Positions 5,934 to 11,026 of a stretch of DNA of 11,026 nt are shown one piece after another; position 1 is the first letter of the stretch; every line of letters starts with the position of its first letter. This stretch comes from Clostridiales bacterium (GTDB taxonomy: Bacteria > Bacillota_A > Clostridia > Saccharofermentanales > Saccharofermentanaceae). The position numbers and the translations under genes are program-made. The DNA lies in NCBI GenBank assembly GCA_024695545.1, contig JAILHZ010000071.1, positions 1-11,026 of the forward strand. Direction: 5' to 3'. Under the pieces are notes generated by a model that did not search any database, was not told where the DNA came from, and worked only from the letters and a program-made list of their open reading frames with translations.

Positions 5934-6875
5934 TTAGGGTTTGTCACTGTCAACACTCTCGGATTTCGGCAGCTGTCCGACCATCGGAAGTCCCGTTACC
6001 TGCGGAACATCTCCCATTGCCTGTGCGGGCACCTGCGGCATAACAGGCGGTGCCGGCATCTGCGGTTCAGCCGGCGTCTGCGGTGCAGCGGACTGCACCT
6101 GTTGCTGCTGCAGAGGAACCTGAGCTCCCTGCGCCAGCAGTGCTGCTTTTTTCTTCTTACGGCTTCTTCTCACGAGAAGAACGATGATGACAATAATGAT
6201 GATGAGAATAACGGCCAGGAGGATGATGAACACCGGAAGATTCAGATAACTGACCTCCATGGTAAGCTCTCCGCCGCCATTGGAATCCAGATTCTTCATA
6301 TTCCACACGACTGTATTCTTCGCGTCACTCTTCTTCGCGCCATTGGTCGACACGATCGGATACGGTACCGAGATCGCAAATTCATTTACTTTCGTCTGGT
6401 TGAAGTAGCTGGACAGTTCTTTTTCCGGATCCTTGATCAGATCGGAGAACATAGTGATAAGGCTCTTGCCGTCCGACTCGATGGTCACTGAGACCTTTTT
6501 AAAAAGGAACCCCGAAGTTTTATACTCTATGTCGTAATTACTGAATACCTTGCCGATATCATCTTCCACATCGCTCTTGTCGATCTTATACGTCGCCATC
6601 GCGCCGTACCATGTCGTGGAACCGTCTTCCTTCTGGATCTTCTCGAAAGAATCGGTCGGATAATCCTCGTCGATGCTGTCCTGCAGCGCTTCGTAAAACT
6701 TCTCGGGAGTATTGTAGATATACTTCATGTCAGACTCGCTCATGTAGACGCTGGTATAGCACTCCACATCGCCGTTCGCCTTGACACGGATGCCGCGCTC
6801 GAGTTCCATGCAGCCCGACAAAGCCGCAAGGATAAACACCAGAACAAGAATCAGCGCTGACATCTTTTTTCTCAT
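5934..6875 (-). CDS. Lipoprotein paralogue with late TM helix and Pro/Gln-rich tail
   Basis: 313 residues from the ATG at 6875, chosen over a TTG at 6902 because GGAGG lies 7 bases before it and the signal peptide then begins MRKKMSALIL. The lipobox AALSGC puts the lipid-modified Cys at residue 22. The outer domain opens with a strand pattern like its neighbour (GIRVKANGDVECYTSVYM) and ends with VSTNG...NTVVWNMKNL, which parallels IETNG...KTIEWNLMDV in repeat 1 of the downstream lipoprotein, so the two are related. It carries a single copy of the domain. The TM helix (about 213-235) is followed by RRSRKKKK and a tail of about 70 residues rich in Pro, Gln and Ala (QVPLQQQQVQ, PAEPQMPAPP). The TM segment plus basic stop-transfer implies an outside domain held at both ends, with the tail in the cytoplasm. 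It is the first gene of the pair; the role is unknown. Confidence 0.85.
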   Translation of the reverse strand: MRKKMSALILVLVFILAALSGCMELERGIRVKANGDVECYTSVYMSESDMKYIYNTPEKFYEALQDSIDEDYPTDSFEKIQKEDGSTTWYGAMATYKIDKSDVEDDIGKVFSNYDIEYKTSGFLFKKVSVTIESDGKSLITMFSDLIKDPEKELSSYFNQTKVNEFAISVPYPIVSTNGAKKSDAKNTVVWNMKNLDSNGGGELTMEVSYLNLPVFIILLAVILIIIIVIIVLLVRRSRKKKKAALLAQGAQVPLQQQQVQSAAPQTPAEPQMPAPPVMPQVPAQAMGDVPQVTGLPMVGQLPKSESVDSDKP

Positions 6876-6954
6876 AGAACAACCTCCGTCCTTCTTCCCC
6901 AATAAGAAGACAGGTGATCAGATCATAAAGATCAAAAAAGTATAAGATGTTCTT

Positions 6955-6960
6955 ATTATA
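6955..6960 (-). promoter_or_regulatory. Extended -10 promoter of the lipoprotein pair
   Basis: TATAAT preceded by TGC (TGnTATAAT) has no strong -35 at the usual distance. The predicted start near 6948 gives a leader of about 75 bases to the ATG at 6875. A weak CGCAT/ATGCG hairpin followed by TTCTTTT lies just upstream and may be the poor terminator of the peptidase gene. Confidence 0.6.
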
Positions 6961-7020
6961 GCAGAAAAGAACCGCCGCATGTGAGTTTTGTATGCGCGAA
7001 TTAGCGTTGTTTAATGGGGT

Positions 7021-7467
7021 CTACTTCCTTCTCAGGAGTTTCTTTATTCCCTGACGGACCTTCGCTTTGAGTTTTCTATAGCGCACACGTACAGGATTGG
7101 TAAAGAGAACGAATGCAGTATAGAATCGGTAGCGTTTCTCCGTAATGCTGTGCTCCTTGCCGTTTCGGACAAAGCTGATCATCTTCCCGTGGATATCGCT
7201 GTCCTTGATGCCGCGCTCAGGTGTCACGCAGTTATCACCGAGGATCACATATTCGTCCGGCAGTACCTTGATGATGCGGTGCAGGACATACTTGTCCTTT
7301 CCCCTTGCGAAAAGCACTACGTCGCCTTTCTTATATCTCTGCCCGCTATTTTTCTCGATGGTGAAAAGATCCTTCCCCTGGCGGAGAAGCGGCATCATGC
7401 TCACGCCGACATTCGAGTAGGTAAGTTTCCCGTTTTCCTTTAGGTAATCGGCAATCGAAGTCGTCAT
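7021..7467 (-). CDS. S24/S26-family peptidase, soluble, Ser/His type
   Basis: 148 residues from the ATG at 7467, preceded by AGGAG with 9 bases between. A GTG at 7491 lacks a ribosome binding site and would overlap the previous gene. The fold signature of signal peptidase I/LexA-type proteases is visible: GVSMMPLL with the candidate nucleophile Ser23, GDVVLFARG (48-56), YVLHRIIKV (60-68) and ILGDNC (75-80). The general-base position holds His63 rather than the Lys of classical bacterial signal peptidase I, as in the SipW/Sec11 branch. No N-terminal or C-terminal transmembrane helix is present; the C-terminus is strongly basic (KLKAKVRQGIKKLLRRK) and may touch membrane or nucleic acid. It starts 4 bases after the kinase-like gene and so is translated with it. 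In other Clostridia such small S24/S26 proteins accompany HprK-like and PqqD-like proteins, suggesting peptide maturation. The substrate is unknown. Confidence 0.82.
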   Translation of the reverse strand: MTTSIADYLKENGKLTYSNVGVSMMPLLRQGKDLFTIEKNSGQRYKKGDVVLFARGKDKYVLHRIIKVLPDEYVILGDNCVTPERGIKDSDIHGKMISFVRNGKEHSITEKRYRFYTAFVLFTNPVRVRYRKLKAKVRQGIKKLLRRK

Positions 7468-7471
7468 CTCT

Positions 7472-8221
7472 TTACTCTCCTGCCTCTTCACTCATGGCGC
7501 GGAAAGCGACCTCTGCCGCTTCGATGTCCATATTGCACTTTAGCCGGTAAATCGGCACTTTCGCGGAAAGCTTTGAAATCAGGTCCACGGTCTTTTCCAG
7601 TGCTTTTATCTCCGCGGGACGGTAGGACTGCTGAAGCATCATCGGAAGTGCTTCCTTCCTGCTGATCGGATGGATCTCGTTGATCTCCCCCCTCTCGAGA
7701 ATGCTTAAGCCCCGAAGCGGTACGCAGATATTTTCGCCCAGACGGTGCTTGCCGCACCAGGGCGTCCCGTAGATCAGGACTTCGTCATCCGTAACACGGA
7801 TCAGGGGCTTGTCGTCATTGACCATCACGGCACGATCACCGAGATACTGTCTCCAGAGTGCGGTGTGTGTAGACTTTCCCGTCCCGCTCTTCGCCGTGAA
7901 AAGGTAGGCTTTCCCGTCGGCTGCGATGGCAGATCCGTGGAAAAGGAAGGTTTCAAAAAGGACCGGGAATTTCTCGGCCATCTTGCGGTACACGGCCAGC
8001 GTCTCGAGCATCCCGTCGGAGCCTCCTCGAAAAGCCCTCGGGCTGATCGCCGCTTCCGCATCGGATTTCTTTCTCTCGTAGACCAGATCCTCGGGAGCGA
8101 TGGTCACCTCGAAATCCGGTGTCTGCTCCTCACAGGCGTACTCACGGCAATACTCATGGACATCCTCATAGATGGATTCCACGCGTATGACCCTATCTGC
8201 GATCCTGTAAAAACCGATCAT
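7472..8221 (-). CDS. HPr-kinase-like ATP-binding protein (HprK/ScmC-like)
   Basis: 249 residues; AGGAG lies 6 bases before the ATG at 8221. The C-terminal two-thirds match the P-loop fold shared by HPr kinase and PEP carboxykinase: FLFHGSAIAADGKAYLFTAK leads into the Walker A SGTGKST (112-118), then VMVNDDKPLIR (133-142), whose DD corresponds to the metal/catalytic acid region, and YGTPWCGKHRLG (151-162), a characteristic motif of HprK-like proteins in peptide-modification cassettes. The N-terminal 90 residues are acidic and do not resemble the HprK N-terminal domain, and the length is short of true HprK, so this is not the catabolite-repression kinase. Relatives are found with PqqD-type chaperones and S24/S26 peptidases and with lasso-peptide or SynChlorMet-type clusters. 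No PqqD gene is in this window. Phosphorylation of a peptide substrate is plausible but inferred. Confidence 0.82.
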   Translation of the reverse strand: MIGFYRIADRVIRVESIYEDVHEYCREYACEEQTPDFEVTIAPEDLVYERKKSDAEAAISPRAFRGGSDGMLETLAVYRKMAEKFPVLFETFLFHGSAIAADGKAYLFTAKSGTGKSTHTALWRQYLGDRAVMVNDDKPLIRVTDDEVLIYGTPWCGKHRLGENICVPLRGLSILERGEINEIHPISRKEALPMMLQQSYRPAEIKALEKTVDLISKLSAKVPIYRLKCNMDIEAAEVAFRAMSEEAGE

Positions 8222-8235
8222 TGAATACTCCTTCC

Positions 8236-8266
8236 AGTGCTTTTTTCACTATACCGAAAAAGCACT
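8236..8266. repeat. Palindrome over the promoter of the kinase/peptidase unit
   Basis: AGTGCTTTTT (8236-8245) is an exact inverted copy of AAAAAGCACT (8257-8266), with an 11-base centre. The -10 hexamer falls in the centre, one arm lies in the promoter spacer and the other at the expected transcription start. It lacks the T-tract of a terminator. It could be a repressor operator or a start-site hairpin. Each arm contains the 9-mer AGTGCTTTT that recurs through the window. Confidence 0.55.
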
Positions 8267-8276
8267 AAAACTTCAA
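8248..8276 (-). promoter_or_regulatory. Promoter of the HprK-like/S26 peptidase unit
   Basis: TTGAAG (8271-8276) and TATAGT (8248-8253) are separated by exactly 17 bases, a good vegetative sigma-type match and the only promoter here with a recognisable -35. It starts a short leader ahead of the gene at 8221 and is overlapped by the palindrome at 8236-8266. Confidence 0.6.
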
Positions 8277-8284
8277 TCTTAAGG

Positions 8285-8315
8285 AAAGGACGGAAGTTTG
8301 ATCCTCCCGTCCTTT
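8285..8315 (-). terminator. Terminator hairpin after the DUF4838 gene
   Basis: AAAGGACGG (8285-8293) pairs with CCGTCCTTT (8307-8315), a 9-bp stem with a 13-base loop. It begins about 7 bases after the TGA of the DUF4838 gene. On the minus strand the T-tract is short (TTTCCTT); on the plus strand it is TTTTTCC, so it may work in both directions. Confidence 0.7.
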
Positions 8316-8322
8316 TTCCTGC

Positions 8323-11026
8323 TCACTTATTTTTCAGGTGTTCATACCCTTCAAGATCTCCCCAGGTGTACTCGCTGGTCCAGCGGTCCGGCGTGTGCCA
8401 GAGATATGCCGTGCCTGGCTTGTCTCTGTAGGTCAAGGCATAGAATGACATGCCGTAAGTCGTATACAGGTCGGTATACAGCTGCTGGTTCATCGCCAGA
8501 TATGTGCTCGGATCTTCAAACTCATAGACCTTCATACAGGACTTGGTCCATCTCCAGCAAAGATGCGTGCGGCCGGTGCGTCTTAAGTTTTCCGCCGTAT
8601 CATCCGCCGCTGCTGCCAGCGCCTGATTCCAGAGTTCCTCGCACCTTTCGAGATCTTCCTGAGGCATCTCGTTATGCGCATCCATCTTCGCCGGATAGAC
8701 GTTCGCAAACACTTGAGAAGTCGCACTGTTATACGCTGTACACTTATCTCTGTGGTAGTTCCCGTTCGGCGTCGCATTCGGACCCGGCGAATGCCTCTTC
8801 GCCTGCGTCTCCATGATCTTCATCGCCTCCAGGATATACGGGCCGCTCTTTCCGTAGAATTCCGTGACGAAGAACTGCATTTCTTTTTCCACATCCGCAT
8901 CCGGATTCTCCAGCAGGACACCGATCAGATAGTTTCTGAGATCTACGAACTCGGTGTCGATGCTTCCGGGCGAATCGTTGTTCTGCAGATAGATGCCCTT
9001 GACGCCGAGATTTCGGTAATACTTGATATCGTGAGCCAGAGAACTGAGGTTCATGTAAGGACCTGCAGTGCATGTGAAGTTTACGACATAATCCCAGATC
9101 CACAGCTGTGCGCCGTAAGTATTGCAGAGGTTCGCCCATCCCTTCAGATACTCGATATCCTCTTTGTTCTGGTCGCACTTCGACTCGTCACAGTCATGCG
9201 CATAGCAGCGGCTGATCGCGGCATAGCGGACGATAACATGATCATCCATCTCCATGCCTACCGGCGGCTTTAAGTTATAGGTATAGGCCAGCATATCGAT
9301 GTAAACATTCGGATACTTGCCAGTCGCCTTGACCTCGCGGGAAATCTTATTGCACAGATTAAGGTACATCGCCGCGTCGCAGAGTCCCTCTTTCTTTCCT
9401 TCTACTTCGTACTGCATACGGTATCTGTAGCAGTCGTTGCACATGCAGTAGTGGGAATTATCCGCCTGTCCGAGATTAATGATCTGCATCGGAGCATTCG
9501 GATCGTACGCATCACTTTCCAGGATCTCGAAGACATGATCCCTGATCTTCTTATACACTTCAGAATTCGACAGGCAGACCTGATATGGTCTTCTTTCGTT
9601 GACGATGATCTTTCCATCCTTTTTCTCGATATACAGAGAGAACCATTCAGGATGGCTGTTAAATTCATCCTTCGTGACAAATTCCGCCAGGATCGTATGC
9701 GCCTGGCCGGGCTGAAGATTGCCGTACGCCGTAGGTGCTGCCTTGCTTAAGTACCACGACTGCGCACCCGGATAATTCGGGATCTTGCAGTTGACATAGA
9801 ATCCGTTCATTGCGCTCGCCAGCGAGTAGAGACGGTTCGTGCCCTTCTGGATGATTCCGAAGTAAACATCTGTATCTGTAAAGGTAAAAACGCGCTCGTG
9901 GTCGATGTTGATATTGGTGGCGTATTTAAAGTGATTCTGATTCGTTCTGTATCCGTCTTCAAAGGAGAGCCAGTAGTATCCTCCGCATACCGCAAGGAAT
10001 TTCATGACGCCGTCGATCGTTCCGCGATCACCGTTTCCGATGATCGAGATTCCGTTGTTAAAGGACTTGATCCTGTAGGAACCGTCCTTTGCCGAACTCG
10101 GACCCGCGCTCGAGCGGTTCGTATTACCTACCGCGATTTCAAAAGCACTTCCCTTCGCGGTCGAATCTGAAATGATCGAAGGCTGATAGCCGTCCTCCTG
10201 ATTGATGTAATACTGGAGAAGCTGGGCGGCATACGTCTCCTCTTCAGTAGCGGATGCAGGTACGACGATGACCGACCTCGGCAGATCCGTCGCGTACTTA
10301 CTGTTCTTATAAGTACGGATCCCTTCGTATTCGAGCTCCGAACTGCCGCTTCCGGATTCACTCAGACCCTTGTAATACTTGATTGCGGAATTACAGTAAG
10401 TCATCAGGTTTGTAGCAACTGCCTTCATCGGCTGTGTCGCCTGACTGCTGTTCAGGATCTCTCTGATGTATGTCTCATAACTGTACGTCATGGTCGAGCT
10501 GATCTGACGGTCGCCATCTCTGAACACAAGCGTCATCGGTTTTCTGAAATAAAGTGCGGAAACGCCCGTAAACTCAACACGGTACAGTTTGTAGTACGTA
10601 TCGTAGACAAAGTCACTCGCATGTACTCTCTGCACGATCGGATATCCGTCGAAAGAATCGTAACTGATCTCCGCATAGACGGTTTTCGCCGGTGCCTGCG
10701 GGATATCCACATAAGTCACCAGGTCGATCGTACTGTCGCACTCCAGGGCAATTCCTTTAAATGTGATCTCCGCTCCGGATATCGGTGTCTCACTGTGTGA
10801 AGAGGTCAGAGAGGTTACCGGAGTCGAGGCCAGTGCTTTTTGAGCCGAAGTCAGATCGGAATTAGCAAGCGATCCCGCATGGAAACCGAAGTAGTTCTGC
10901 GCCGCGGAACCGTAGTTCAGCATGTCGACAAGAAGCGTACAGAGAAGCTTATCGATCTTCGCCGTGCTTCCCATCTTCGATTCGAGGAGCTGCTTCGCGT
11001 ACTGCTTGATGCTGAACTGCTTTTCG
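8323..11026 (-). CDS. DUF4838 domain-containing secreted/surface protein (N-terminus outside window)
   Basis: 900 residues are visible and the frame is still open at the window edge, so the start and any signal peptide lie beyond. Positions below count from the Met codon at 10974. Residues 14-30 (LLVDMLNYGSAAQNYFG) belong to a helical module common in large clostridial extracellular proteins; a degenerate second copy (YSYETYIREILNS to CNSAIKYYKG, about 164-203) follows a beta-sandwich-like stretch. Residues 230-350 resemble the N-terminal domain of alpha-glucuronidase/hexosaminidase-type enzymes (RSVIVVPASATEEETYAAQLL, GTIDGVMKFLAVCGGYYWL). The DUF4838 barrel follows, with HPEWFSLY (441-448), QVCLSN (465-470), NLGQADNSHYCMCNDC (500-515), DMLAYTYNLKPP (560-571) and GAQLWIWDYVVNF (621-633). 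A helical C-terminal domain ends at 883 with no LPXTG or dockerin. DUF4838 is predicted to be a glycan-acting TIM barrel; the catalytic activity is not established from sequence. Confidence 0.88.
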   Translation of the reverse strand, partial: EKQFSIKQYAKQLLESKMGSTAKIDKLLCTLLVDMLNYGSAAQNYFGFHAGSLANSDLTSAQKALASTPVTSLTSSHSETPISGAEITFKGIALECDSTIDLVTYVDIPQAPAKTVYAEISYDSFDGYPIVQRVHASDFVYDTYYKLYRVEFTGVSALYFRKPMTLVFRDGDRQISSTMTYSYETYIREILNSSQATQPMKAVATNLMTYCNSAIKYYKGLSESGSGSSELEYEGIRTYKNSKYATDLPRSVIVVPASATEEETYAAQLLQYYINQEDGYQPSIISDSTAKGSAFEIAVGNTNRSSAGPSSAKDGSYRIKSFNNGISIIGNGDRGTIDGVMKFLAVCGGYYWLSFEDGYRTNQNHFKYATNINIDHERVFTFTDTDVYFGIIQKGTNRLYSLASAMNGFYVNCKIPNYPGAQSWYLSKAAPTAYGNLQPGQAHTILAEFVTKDEFNSHPEWFSLYIEKKDGKIIVNERRPYQVCLSNSEVYKKIRDHVFEILESDAYDPNAPMQIINLGQADNSHYCMCNDCYRYRMQYEVEGKKEGLCDAAMYLNLCNKISREVKATGKYPNVYIDMLAYTYNLKPPVGMEMDDHVIVRYAAISRCYAHDCDESKCDQNKEDIEYLKGWANLCNTYGAQLWIWDYVVNFTCTAGPYMNLSSLAHDIKYYRNLGVKGIYLQNNDSPGSIDTEFVDLRNYLIGVLLENPDADVEKEMQFFVTEFYGKSGPYILEAMKIMETQAKRHSPGPNATPNGNYHRDKCTAYNSATSQVFANVYPAKMDAHNEMPQEDLERCEELWNQALAAAADDTAENLRRTGRTHLCWRWTKSCMKVYEFEDPSTYLAMNQQLYTDLYTTYGMSFYALTYRDKPGTAYLWHTPDRWTSEYTWGDLEGYEHLKNK

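Noticed and set aside
6025..6130. Short repeated GGC/TGC-rich tracts suggesting a DNA repeat array
   Set aside because: They encode the Pro/Gln/Ala-rich tail of the lipoprotein and are irregular, so low-complexity coding is sufficient.

Overview
The window looks like chromosomal DNA from a Clostridia-type member of the Bacillota, possibly a gut or rumen Lachnospiraceae/Oscillospiraceae relative. This is inferred from moderate GC, strong AGGAG/GGAGG ribosome binding sites, lipobox lipoproteins with a Gram-positive layout, a free-standing MetH-reactivation protein beside metF, and a secreted DUF4838 protein with a clostridial-type helical module. Every supported gene lies on the minus strand, so the window reads from right (upstream) to left (downstream).

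From the right: a large DUF4838 surface/secreted protein enters from outside the window and ends at 8323, followed by a terminator hairpin. A promoter overlapped by a long palindrome then drives a two-gene unit: an HPr-kinase-like ATPase (7472-8221) and a soluble Ser/His S26-type peptidase (7021-7467). Next, an extended -10 promoter precedes two related lipoproteins (5934-6875 and 4532-5887). Each has an N-terminal lipobox, an outer domain, a late transmembrane helix and a Pro/Gln-rich cytoplasmic tail. A monocistronic DUF3737 beta-helix protein (3594-4442) follows and ends at a clear intrinsic terminator.

The most interesting part is the stretch of about 455 bases between DUF3737 and an Lsa-type ABC-F protein (1615-3138), a family that includes antibiotic-resistance ribosome-protection factors. 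It contains a candidate promoter, a 17-codon upstream ORF with an excellent Shine-Dalgarno, alternative inverted repeats, a second possible 32-codon ORF, and a GC-rich hairpin plus T-tract ending 20 bases before the ABC-F start. This is the architecture expected for ribosome-mediated transcription attenuation of an antibiotic-inducible ABC-F gene.

The left end is a methionine/one-carbon unit: metF with its own promoter, then a MetH activation-domain protein cut by the window edge. MetF supplies methyl-tetrahydrofolate to cobalamin-dependent methionine synthase, and the activation protein is expected to repair that enzyme's cobalamin. No tRNA, rRNA, CRISPR array or insertion sequence was seen.
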